DNA from: Motacilla alba alba
Taxonomy: Eukaryota; Chordata; Aves; Passeriformes; Motacillidae
Assembly (NCBI RefSeq): GCF_015832195.1
Contig: NC_052046.1
Span: 14,934,161 to 14,998,160 of the forward strand
Direction: 5' to 3'
DNA length: 64,000 nucleotides
Below the pieces are notes generated by a model. That model searched no databases. It worked only from the letters and a program-made list of their open reading frames with translations, and was not told the DNA's origin. The translations under genes were made by a program, and so were the position numbers. Numbering within the stretch: position 1 is the stretch's first letter; each line of letters starts with the position of its first letter. Positions 13,652 to 25,779 of this stretch are shown here, piece by piece.

Positions 13652-13680
13652 TTTTTTTTAAATTATTATTATTATTTTTG
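13652..13680 (+). repeat. Poly-T followed by (ATT)n
   Basis: A run of eight T, then AAATT and four or so ATT units. A short microsatellite in intron 2. Confidence 0.7.
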
Positions 13681-16247
13681 GCAACATGAATTGGCATTGG
13701 CTGTGAAAGCTCACAATTTGCAGAAAATGCCAGCTCTAATTATCCTAGAGCCTTAATTTATCACTGCCAAAATGAAGGCAAGATTGGCATGCCACTGGGG
13801 TGTGTTATAACACAAGGTCAGACATTGCTACTGCTGTTACAGGAATTATCTACAGTGCATAAAAATAGCAGAACAAGAAAAGAAAATCCCCACTAATGGA
13901 TAAGGCATATTTAATCATCTAACACTGGAATTTTCCCTTCATTGGTTGCCTCACTACCACCTTCTCCTTTCAAAGAAAATAAATGTGTGGACACAATAAC
14001 ATCCAAGCCTAAGTAAGTTACCCACATGGAACAAAAAATTCACAACAGACAAAAAATATCACTAATTTTAAGTAAGCTTTTCCAAAAACTGAAGCTTGCT
14101 GGTCTTGCAACTATTGTTGAGTTGAGATCATTATTTTTGATCTTTTTATATCAATCATGGAATTGAAAAGAAAAACTCTAATCATGAAGCATCTCCAAGG
14201 AAATTTACAGTATACAGACCCTCTGGGAGTTTCCCAGTGTCCCCTCCCTCCCTATACACTTATTCATGAGATTCCCTCATAACTGTGTATTGAATACAGA
14301 GAGTCAATTAGTTTGAGAAATTATGAAAAAAGAAAAATTACTCAGACCAACAAAATTTAACTTTTTTAAACTCTGAGAAAGCTCTGTATGAAATAGTACA
14401 TGGCAGGAGATATGTCACTCCAGAAATACAGATTGTTAAAAGCACTTGAAGCCTGTCTTCTGTTTAGAGTTTGATTTATTAAGATTCAAGCCTTCAAACT
14501 ATTTTCAAAGTATGCCATGTTTCAGCTTTGAAACCTTAAAGTATGTAAAATTCTCTGAAAGGAAGACTGTAGAAAGCAACTATGCTCCCTGGCAGAACTG
14601 AACATTTTATAACTTCATTAAAACTTGCATTTCTTGAAAAAGTCTTTAACAAATAATAAGAAACTTCATCTATGAATGAAAGAATTCATGCTACATCCTA
14701 CCTACTCTGAAAGAAAAAAAAATTAAACCAATCAGTTTTAACAAGCTGCAGAACTAAGACTTATGAAACAATATTGACTTGGCTGGCATTAGACAGTGCT
14801 CACAGAAACATAATAGAAAGATGATCTGAGGCACACAGCAGCTCCCTAACAGCTGCAAGCAAAGGCAACAGGGGACAAATCTACTTGCCTAAGAACTGCA
14901 GCAGTCTCAAAGCAATATAAATGTGGGATACATTTAACACTGGGCTTGATGTGGGCACAAGGGAGCAAGAGCAGCAGAGCATCAAGACGGGCTTGTCTCT
15001 AAGAGCCTATTCAAGTTCTTAAAAACCTGCACCCTGGTAGGTACAGAGGTTGCTGTAACCCCATTGATCTTACAGAAATAAACAGGATAAAAGGATAAAG
15101 ACGTGAATACTGGTGGATCAGGATCTGTGATAGCAAATCTGCACTACAAAGAAAAAGAACATTTTTGGCGACTGTTGAGTCTCACAACCTCTTATCAATG
15201 GCATACCTAAAAAGGCACAGAACAAAGCGAATTTGTAACACTGTATTAAGAATGGTATTATAGCATCAGGGAAATCACTGACAACAATTAAATGTAAGCA
15301 CTGGAATTTATTTAATATCATTCTGAATTGCTGTCAACTACATCAAGGTTATAAGCCAATCTGTATTACCCTGAGAATGCCAAACTCCAACTGGTTCCCA
15401 ATTTAAAAAGTGTTTACTGTCTAGAAATTAGCTGAGACAGGACAATATAACCTTGTACCTCACGTTGCATTTTTATATGCTAAGGACACCATAGCAAACA
15501 AGCAAAAGGGGAATCTTCAGCTGCCTACTAATTTTAGAAATCTCAGATTTGGAATTTCACAGATAACTCATACTCTACTCCTTCAAGGAATGAGGGAAAA
15601 GTGTGGCAAATTAAGAATTCAGAATAGATGTTACTTTGGGGAAAAAATCCTTAAAAGTTATTGATGGTTCATGGAACAGGCAAAAACACTCCATGTGACA
15701 GGAGATATGCACAATTACAATGCTGGCTTTGGAACAGCATTTCAGTTGAAGAAACTGTAAATTTTTAAAGAAACATTAACTTACAACAGGTAGAGTAGCA
15801 ATCTTTACTGATGCCGGTGCACTTAGCATGACAAAAAGCTAGAGTACAATATCTTTAAATGCCAGCAAAGACAGTACTGTGAATTACAAAGGTGTTACTC
15901 AGGGTAGAAACACATTTTGAAGAATAGTATAAAATCAAAGATATGTAATGTCAGGCATTTTCCTGAAGATATGCAGATTTTTTGCAGATTTTTTTTTTTG
16001 CTCTAGCCTTTTTAATGCCACGCTCCATTTTCCTGAGTCATTTTGGCTCACTGTTTCTTATTATACTGATTAGATATAAGTGCAGCAGATCTGTGTCAAT
16101 GTTAGACCACCTTTTATCATCTTTTCAGCTATCAATAGCTTATCTCATCACACTTTCAATCAGTAAGTAGATTAAGTCACCAAGCTGCAACAGAGACACA
16201 CAGTTTTTATGCATTGTAGTAGAACTTCACAATGAGCAGTTAAGGAT

Positions 16248-16273
16248 AAAAAGCTCATTCAAATGAGCTTTTT
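16248..16273. repeat. Perfect inverted repeat, 12-base arms
   Basis: AAAAAGCTCATT, a two-base centre, then AATGAGCTTTTT. Intron 2. The near-zero loop suits a cruciform rather than a small-RNA precursor. Confidence 0.95.
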
Positions 16274-18572
16274 CCATTTGAATTTTTTTTAACAGTCATA
16301 GTAAGTAGAAGATTGAGACTCTAGTAATGGGTCAAAGCTTTTGATGCCTCTGAAGTACCTCTATCCATTTAAGAGTTACTGTAATTGATTTTGTTCTACC
16401 TACATAGTGGTTTTCATCAACACTTGTAAGCTGAAAACTTCTCCCAGTACTCAACACATCTATGAGAATTCTTTCAAAAAGCATAACACAGAACACATAA
16501 CTGTTTTTCATGTATAAATACTTGATCTGCAATGGGAAACACTGTGAAGAGTTAGAATCAATCTTTCCCTGCTACTCTAGAAATAGTCTGAGAATACCAA
16601 TTAAGGTAACTGAAAACTAGCAGTATTCCTGCAAAGCTCTAGCACAATCATGGAACATGTTTCTGCACTTGAAACAAACAGCAACTCTAAACCAAAAATT
16701 TTAAAAGGTAAGATCTATTCTTCTGTTCCACATTTAAAAGATCTTTTCAGCATACCTATCTATTTTTCCACTTGCAAGTGAATGAAATGGGTCACCAAAC
16801 CAAGTCTTAAGGAGACTCCAGAGCTTCCACCAGTAAACCAGAAAATTCTCACACTTTCACTGCTGCCATCTCACTGAATTCAGCTAAGCTGAACTCAGAG
16901 ATGAGATCACTGAATTCAAAATATTAAAAGGAGCTCCACCTTTCTATTCTCTCCAGGTTATACATCTTATTTCTCCTGTAGACAAGTAAATTCAATGCTA
17001 TCACTGGCCAGGAGTTTGAGAGTAGCTCTAATAGCCAAGTCTAAGAAAGCCCTGATTTTGAAGTGCTTGTTTTCCAGTGATTAATGGATGTTTGTTTGTG
17101 CTGTCTGCCCCAATCTCTGGAAAGAGATGGACACTTCAGATGGTGCTGCTAAGAGACGTATCAGGGAATGCGTATCTGCTGACAGCCAGTCAATGGGAAA
17201 TGTCAGGGCTGCCCTTTCTCCCTGTCATGGAACAGTCATTCCACACAACCCACATGCAGCCTTGCTGCCTCTTCATCAGTATGAGTGCTCCCACCCTCTC
17301 CATTAGGTGCTTAGTCTGGCACACGGAATCAAATGAGGTCAGGTAGGGCAGTGTGCCAGTGCCAACTTCATCCTATGCCAACCCTGCCCGAAGCCCTTCA
17401 GACCAAGGAAAGAAGGGTTTATGTTCTTCAAGACATTAGTAGATGATATAAGGGACTTCCTTGGGTTTGTTTCCTTTCAAAAATTAAAGCACTGCTACTA
17501 CAGGGAAAAATTTGTAACAAGGAATAAACTTCATGAGTAGAAAAATTCTACATCCTGTAGCTTTTGTCTTGAACGGCTTGCAAAACCCCTCATTTAACTC
17601 AGCAAATACAAGCCTAGATTAGAAAACCAGTTTTCGCTCGTTTCCAAGTGCAAGAAAAAACCTGGAGCATTTAAGTCTTCTTGGTATGCTTATTTGCACT
17701 AGCCTAAGTAAAAACTGTCACTAAAACCTCTCATGTTTTCCATCTTCAGTTAGACTTGAGGGACACAGAGCTACTAATGCAGCAGCAGGCTCTAACGCTC
17801 CAGAGCCACTGCCTGTTAGTACAGAGCAGAGGCTCTGCGTCTTGCCAAAACAACAACATAAAGAAAGAGGTGTGGGACTGAAAAGATATTGTGGGACAAA
17901 TGTCTGTCTGAGCGCGTATTTTTCAGCTGGAGGTCACTCAGGTACATCTGTAGCTCAATTTAAAAAAACAGTTGGATAAACTTATACATGTAAAAGGTCT
18001 GAAATGTGAAAATGCCGAAAACTATTTAACAGGTTTATATATCAGCATTCCTAAATCATATTTTGAAGTATAAGTCATTCAGTGAAAAGAAAAATGTCAT
18101 GCCCAAAATTTCATTTCCCCACCCTGCTAACCTACTGGGTACTACACATGCCAAATGTTAAATACATGCAAATGGAGAGCAGGGAATGCTGCAAATACTG
18201 TCCTGGCAACACTTCGGTCCCAAGTGTAGTGATCACAGCAGCTCACCTCAGCTGCTGCTTACTCCTGCCTGATGGGGTCTGTGTGTATCTGACCATGCTG
18301 ATGTCCTCTAGGTAGCTGGAAACCTGCTTCTATAAATGTCTCAAACTGCCATGAGGAGTCCAGACAACTAAAGACTCATGAACACTCAAGAACTAGAACA
18401 AGGCAATTGATCAGGCTTCATAAGCTGTGAGAATATTCATTTTTACTAATTATTACTAATTATTCAATTATTACATGATAATAACACTACCAGAAACCTG
18501 GAGATGCCTGTCAAAACTGGAATCCCAAAACATAAACACAGATTAAAAGATGGCGGCTGTTAAGGAAATGGA

Positions 18573-18662
18573 AAACAAAACAAAACAAAACAAAAAAACC
18601 CAAAATAAAAAACCAAAAGCAAATCAAAATAAACCAAAACAACAAACTGAAAACAAAACTAA
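18573..18662 (+). repeat. (AAAAC)n and degenerate A-rich repeat
   Basis: Starts with about four perfect AAAAC units and decays into AAACC, AAAAT and AACAA variants. The open frame across it (Lys/Asn/Gln-rich) is a product of the repeat, not a gene. Confidence 0.88.
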
Positions 18663-19632
18663 GGCCATCAAAAACTCACGGCAGAAAATACCAGAAATTG
18701 TGATTTCCAGTCAAAATTCCTTTACTGTACTAAACTGCCCAAACTGACCAGACATAAATCAGATTTCTGTAAAAATCTGCCATTGTTTCCATATTTACAA
18801 ATATAAAAACATAGTCAAACAAAAATATTTTCACAAAAAATAAATAAAAGCACTATTCAACAGACTGAGTAGAAATTACACTGAACATACTTTCTCTTTT
18901 AGACACTCAGAGAAGTATTTTCTTATGAGGTGCCACCAGTCTTGTTTCTTTCTCACCACATTGATTCTGCTGAGTACTGTCAATGACAAGAACACAGTCA
19001 GAAGAGAAACAAATGGAGTATTCAGTTTCCAGTTATAAAGAGAGTATCAGAGCAGCAGAAGAAATTTTATCAGGTCTGTGACACCACCAGTCATATCACT
19101 TGCAGATTTTCACATAGCTTAAAATAAAAGATGATAGTCATGGAAGGTATGACAGATAAGCATTTTGATAGTGGTTTTCTAGAGAGCAGCAGGTAACAAG
19201 AAGGACCAGTCATAAAGGAATAATGGGCATGAGATGGTTTGCCCTCTCTTACCAGATTTTTCTCTTTTCCCTGACCTCTCACCTTCCCAAGGTGCAAGAT
19301 GCATAAGTGTTAATACAGTATTAAAATTTTGAAGTATATTTAGCACTGGAGCACAAAGGTAGAAGTGCATTGCTGCTTCAAGAACCTTAGGTCAAAAGAT
19401 CAAAAAAGATGAAGGAAGACTCCCTAAGTATGTATAATAGCCCTGCAATTCCAACTTTAAATACCTCAAGCCATACCTCTGTTATGACTCAGAAAAATTT
19501 ACTGTTTTTTTAATTTTGGTGGGGAATTTTTTTGCACTACTCAGATGAAAATCCACCACTGTGCTAAATTTTCTAATTCTAAATCAACTGATAATCACTA
19601 ATTCTAGAGACCATTATGATATTTATCACATC

Positions 19633-19676
19633 AAGAAAAAAACAACAACAAAGAAAACAACAACAAAAACACCAAA
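19633..19676 (+). repeat. (CAA)n-type simple repeat
   Basis: AACAACAACAAAGAAAACAACAAC-like units in an A-rich stretch; a short imperfect microsatellite. Confidence 0.8.
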
Positions 19677-21342
19677 TGTTTAAAGGAAGAGGAAAGAAAT
19701 CCATGGGATCATGATCATGACTCATGTGGACCTTTTTAAATGAGGAGAGAAACAGAGTTCTGTACTCAAATAATTTGCAAAGAAATCAAAACTTTAACTA
19801 TATATGCTTCCTTTCATATTTCAGTGGTGAATTCACAAACTAAACATTGAACTGACCATTTTTCTTTCATTGTCTGTTCAAATCCATGAGAAAGAAACAG
19901 ATTCACTACTTGAGGCTGAAGGGTTAAATAAAAATATTGTGTCTGTAATAAATAATGCCCTGATGTATCCTTAGCTCTAACCAGGTTAATACAGATGTGT
20001 AGTTTTAAAATTACAGTTTAGCCGCAGACTTCAGGTCTTCAGCTGTTTTTTCAGAACCATGCTCACTTTACATAAAGTGTAAAGGTATCCATAGACATCT
20101 CCCATAAGAGTAACAATGGGAAAGTAAAATGAAAAGGAAGAAAGCACATGAAGTTCTACTGGAATTTGTTTTGCAATTATTTTTAAAATAAGATAAATAA
20201 GATACTTCTTCATTATTTACTTCAATGGAAAAGGTTACAGTGTTGATATTCACTTAAATCATACAAACTTCTGACACTCTCATTTCTTGTGCCTTGCAGT
20301 TACTACACCCAACAAAAATGCCCCAAAAAAGACTTATTTTTACAAATTCTTTTTAAAAGACCAAGAAATATACATATTTGTGATATGCGAGTTTTATCAG
20401 AAACATAAAGAGATATCCAAAGTGGGCTAATCTGTGTATTAAGTTATCAAAACTGACACCTGGGAAAAAGGAAAAAAACACCTTTGTGGAAAAGGTTGAT
20501 TTTTCCCCAGGCAAAATGAGTACGTGATAGAAAAAAAAAAGTGTTTATATGACTGATGCTGGAGATAAAGCAGTTTTGCTTAATTAATCTGAAAGTCCTT
20601 GCAAGAAAAATTCAAGTTACTTGTTTGGGTTCAGTATTTTAAAACTTCTGGGTAATCAAAACAAGGCAGAGTTCTAGAAGTTACCTCTTGCCTGTTGAAA
20701 CTACATTTCAGATGGATTTTTTTCCCATTTCCTTTTTATAATATATCTGACATTATATTTCCCCAGCTGGGAAACAATTCTCATGTGGGATGCCCAGCTA
20801 TTTTTGAGGCAGATGAAGACATAATTCATGTCTTTGGTTAAGGGAAAAATCAATAATTCCAAAGAGAGCTACTGTATGGTTTTCAATAATGTCCTTTGGA
20901 AATCCCACAGGAAGGTACTCTTGAAAAGACATTCATTTTAAATTATGCACAGCAATATTTGCTTTCCAGGTTCAAGTTTTGGCCATAAATTTTGTATGCC
21001 ACTATCTTTACAGTATGAACAGATGTATCAACTCAACAGTGAAACTTACAGTTTTTAGTTGAGATAAAGGACTGCCTGTTTGTCATGGATCTTTGAATAC
21101 TGGCAGTCCTTAAGGTAAACTGAGTACATGATGCAGGGAGAATTGATCCAGAGAGATAAAAATTGTAGCTAGGTTCATTTTCTTTTCAGAGGTATAGAGT
21201 GAAGTGTTCCTATTGAAAGGCGCAGTGAAGGTTAGGAACCTTCACCCTCAAAGACATATTCACAGAAATATGTACATACACATTTGCCTGAACTACCATT
21301 GTTCTCTCATGTTCTGGATTCTGTTGTTTCTTATTGTTTTCT

Positions 21343-21426
21343 CGTTTTTGGGGTTTTTTTTTCAGTGGGGGGGGGGGGTGTTGGTTGGTTTTTGGTTGTT
21401 TTTTGTTGTTTTTTGGGGGTTTTTTG
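21343..21426 (+). repeat. G/T-rich low-complexity tract with G12 run
   Basis: T-runs alternate with G-runs: GGGG, then 12 G at 21367-21378, several GG, then GGGGG. The complementary strand is A/C-rich. Open frames on both strands here are compositional. The tract has enough G-runs to form a G-quadruplex on the plus strand. Confidence 0.88.
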
Positions 21427-23134
21427 AGTGAGGGAGGGTTGATAGTCACATCTCTCTCTGTTCTACAAGCAGTTCAATTGAACAAGGTCCATAGTTCTGG
21501 CAAAGATTACAGAGGTTATATCACAATTAGCCTTCAGACACTTTCATTTTTTAGAGATGGGTTCCTGTCATGCATATACAGGGCTCCATTCCCACAGCTG
21601 CTCATCTAGAATGATCCACTTGGATTCAAAGCAGGATTGCAGGTATTGCATACCATTTCGTCACAAACCCCAAGACTGAAACACCAAATATACCACAGGA
21701 TAGCAGCTTCTGCCAGGTCAATAACAAGTTGGAACATTCACTGGAAAGAAAGGAAGTGCAACTAAAAGACAGAGATGTATAGTTAATCCCATTGGTTGTG
21801 AAAGAGATGATGGGGAAAAAAGATGTGCTTTAAGAAGACAAAAAAAGAAACAAACAAAATGCTATGAGCCTAAATACATGGAAAGATCATAGCAAAACAC
21901 CTGTCGGGGTTAAGAAAGGAGAAAATGGTGAGAAATAGAGCATCCTTCCAGTGCAGTGTAGTGAGGAGAGATTAACAGTTCAACCCCAGCCTTCATTTCT
22001 ACCTGGAAGCAAGGAGCTCTAACAATCTCTGAATTAGGTGATCTCCGTTTTTTCCAGGCCACAATTACATTACAATCATACACATGTGGAATAACACTTG
22101 TTATTTGGAATAAACTCAATGAGATTCAGGTTAGAAATAACTCATATAATGTAACGTGCAAATAGTAGAGCCAAATGGCTCTACAGTGCCATATCAGCTC
22201 TTCAACCCTCTCTAAACAGGTTTATGCATTTGCATCTTACTCTCTAAATGGTAAATTCAGGCCATTTTACCCTTTCAAATTAGACCCTTCTTAATTAACT
22301 CCTAAAGTTCATTCCATTGTCCTCAATGGGAGCCATAACAGCAGAAACCTACTTAAAAGAGTAATGCCTCAGGTATCTTACTATATTAGAAGGTTGTCAA
22401 ATTTGATCAGAAAAACTGAAAATCAGAACATGATCCTTGACCTATTGACATGCAGTGAATTCTGTGTCATTTCAGTCCTGATTTGTTCAACAGAATGCCC
22501 ATATGAGCTCAGGGACATGACACACTGGGAGAATAAATAAATAAAAGCAACAGTGTATGGATGGTCTGACCAGCCCAACACAAGTTCTACAGATATCTCC
22601 ATTTTCTAACTCTCAGACCTTTCTGAGATAACCACACCTCTCCTACAAAATCCCACAAAATTCACCTGCACAATGTTCTGCACATGAGAGAACCAAGAGA
22701 ATACAGTGGTAGGCTTGTGAATTTTTTTTTAAAAAGCTGTTCACTTCAACTGACAATTTTCTTCTCAAAGGAGAAAATATTAAATAAAATATATACATAG
22801 AATTATAGTAAATTGAAATCTAATGAATTATCTTTTCATCCTTTAATAAATGATTACTTAATTTAAAAATTAAAATACCCCTTTGTAGGGAAATGTTAGG
22901 AAAATGTTAAAATTTTTCATATCCACTTTCTTCGCATACACTTTTCTAATTAATTTTTTACTGTATAATTTATTTTTCAGCTTTCAAATAGTAATGATGC
23001 ACTGTAAGGACATCTTCTTTCTTTCTTTAATAGACATATCCATATATACTATGTTAAGAATTATTACAGTGGGTTATATGTCTCCCATTTCAGCTGTTAG
23101 CTGGTCATATTTTACCACGTGGACTAGCACATGG

Positions 23135-23176
23135 TAAATGTGTGTTTCAAAAATTAGCAATTGAAACACACATTTA
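23135..23176. repeat. Perfect inverted repeat, 16-base arms, with a third direct copy
   Basis: TAAATGTGTGTTTCAA (23135-23150) pairs perfectly with TTGAAACACACATTTA (23161-23176) across a ten-base loop. A further direct copy of the first arm follows at 23179-23190 and beyond (AATGTGTGTTTCAAAAATT), so the middle arm could pair with either neighbour. Confidence 0.95.
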
Positions 23177-24883
23177 GCAATGTGTGTTTCAAAAATTTAT
23201 TTTAAAATTAATTATTTTTAAGGCAGCATAAAATGACCTTAAAATATCCCTAACTATTTCTTCCCTAGCAGCTAAAGAGAATGCCTGAAGAGAATCGACT
23301 TCATTACAGGCAAAGATATGTAGGTACAATGAAAAAAAACAAAGAAGTAAAGGATTCAACATGGCATTAGTAACAAGGTGGGAATATCTTTTAGTTGAAT
23401 TACTGTTGGTAAATAATTTAAGTTAAACAGCAATTCTGTACTGGTTACTATTAATACAAATTCAAAATGCAGAGATACCTGAATGAATTGTGTTTAGCCT
23501 GCAAGTAACAAAACTACAATTGTCATTCTTATGAGATTTGTACAATTTTTGACTTTTTAAAAATAAATTGGAAAAGAACTGAAAAATTCCATTCACATGT
23601 TCCCTTTCTGTCTCAGCACTGCGGGAATCAAGGGAGTTTGTAATCCATGCATTCAGTGTGGGAAGGACCCTGCAGTATCACAGTGTCCGAATGGTGAACC
23701 ATGATCCAGACCGTGCGCTGCCCAAAAAGCTCTTTGGCTGTCATCACCTCCTCTGACAGCTCTTCAGCTCCAGGGAGGGAGCAGGATGCTGTGTGGAGCA
23801 GCCAGCAGCTCTGTCTTGCAAGGGAACTGAACATTCCTGACCTCCCCCCTTGCCTGAAATGGGGTGTATCCAGCAGGCCATTACCCTGTAAAGCTAAGTG
23901 GGTTTTCTGCTTCGACTAAAGCTTAAGATGGAAGAACAAGGCTTTTATAAAATAAATCTGCAGCCACAGATAGTATGTGCAAGTTCTAGCAAGTGCAAGC
24001 TCTAGCAAGTGAGAAAAAAAAAAGGCATTATTGCCAGAATGGCTTAAAAATAGTGAGTAATGAGTTAGACTTAAAAAAATAATCTGCTAAAAACCTGTGT
24101 TATACTTCAGTGTCAAAGACATGCTGACACTGCTCTGATAATTTTCAAAACTGATTGACTGGCATTATCTATAAATGTTACTGCAAGGGTGAACCCACCT
24201 TCTTGGGTCTACAGCCAAGTCTCCCAAGAACATCACCATAGAAGCCAGGCAAACACTTACATAAAGAAGAAAACATTATCATCCAGTTCAGGGAAATTTA
24301 TCTTGGGCTATGTTCTACATTTCCCTGGTTTATCTCCCAGGGAAAGCATCACCACCACACAATTACTCTCCTGGCGTAGGCACAGAAGAAAGGCAGCTCA
24401 GTTTGCACAGTCTTAAAAAGGGGGTAGAACGATGAAGCAAGAAACTTTACACTCATTACACTTCCTATTTACTCTCTAGGGGAATGGATTATTCTTTCTA
24501 TGAAAGTGATTATGCCTAGATCATAAAGTAGGAAATTAAAAACCACAATACTTAGTTCTTGCTTGCATTTCAGTAATTGCCTTCTCTACAAATGTGCTGT
24601 TCTTTTTCAACACTTAGTATTCTATTATTAGGACACCATGGATAATAATGCCTTTTAATTGTCTCTATCCATTATTTGTAGTTCCCTACAGTTGCACAGA
24701 ATCCAAAAGAGTGTAAAAAAAAAACAAAAAAAACTTGAGTTTTTGTCAGAGATGTTTATGGATGTATGCTTTATCTGCAGTGGTACATACATTTCTCAAA
24801 CAAATAATTTAACTTGAAATTTTTCCTTACAAAATATTACACAACTGAACACAGTTTATCCACCTAATGTTAAAATATGCATA

Positions 24884-24915
24884 ATTTCATGTAAACAAAA
24901 AGGTTTACATGAAAT
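24884..24915. repeat. Perfect inverted repeat, 13-base arms
   Basis: ATTTCATGTAAAC, loop AAAAAG, GTTTACATGAAAT. A compact hairpin in intron 2 with a six-base loop. Confidence 0.95.
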
Positions 24916-25760
24916 GAGATCCATCATAATTTCCCATTTGGAACACTACCTGTTTTGTAGTGCTCTGTAGGTGCTCTGTTCAGCAAAATAGCCTTGTAAG
25001 TTACATGTCAAAGAAGAAAAAAATTAAAAGCACTGTGGCTTACATATATTCAGGAGAGTGATGAAAAAAAATTTTATTCACACATTCACTTATATTGTAT
25101 AAGTTAAAATTTAGGTATCTTACCTCCTTATTTATGTAACTTACCTTCAGTTCTATCCACATATGCAAATTCTATTTAGCAAACCAGAACTACATTACCA
25201 AGACACAGCCTCAGCAGTCTCAAATAAAATGGCTTTACACTCTCTAATTTTAAGTGGGAAAAAAAGGGCTAGTAGTCCAGGTTCTGTCTCTGTGCAGATA
25301 AAAGACCTTGCTGTCACAGAAACAGGATATCCATGAGCCAACATCCCAATGGAATTAGGGAGGAATACCAGCAATGCAAGTCTCAGCCAGGAACGAACTG
25401 ACAGCTAGCACAACACATTCCATCAGTGGAACAGGGCTGAGCAGCCCTCTGCTCTGATAAAGCTGGAGAGCTCGTCTACTACAGCTGAGCAAGGAGCACT
25501 CCTAGATTTTTCAATTCAAAATGCAACCAAACAGCGTGTTTGGGTTTTTATCCCCTGTAGATCAGAGATGGTGCTGGTCAGCACATACCAAGGACTTACT
25601 GACCACGGCTGGTCATCATGATCTCATAGGGAAGACTGCAGAGCAAAAAGCAACCCTCAAGCAAACCTGGATGTGGCCCCAGTCATGGGCTTCTTGTGCA
25701 AGGACAAAAATTCACTAATTTATACATGAGGCGTTTTCCAAGCATAACATTACAAAAAGG

Positions 25761-25779
25761 AAAAAAAAAAAAAAAAAAA
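25761..25779 (+). repeat. Poly-A tract, 19 bases
   Basis: Homopolymer run in intron 2, preceded by ACAAAAAGG. No associated element is seen. Confidence 0.95.

Noticed and set aside
18550..18747. Lys/Asn/Gln-rich open frame of 65 codons
   Set aside because: It is a direct translation of the AAAAC-type simple repeat.
21204..21609. Three overlapping open frames rich in Phe/Gly/Trp or Pro/Lys
   Set aside because: They translate the G/T-rich low-complexity tract and its flanks; there is no gene signature.
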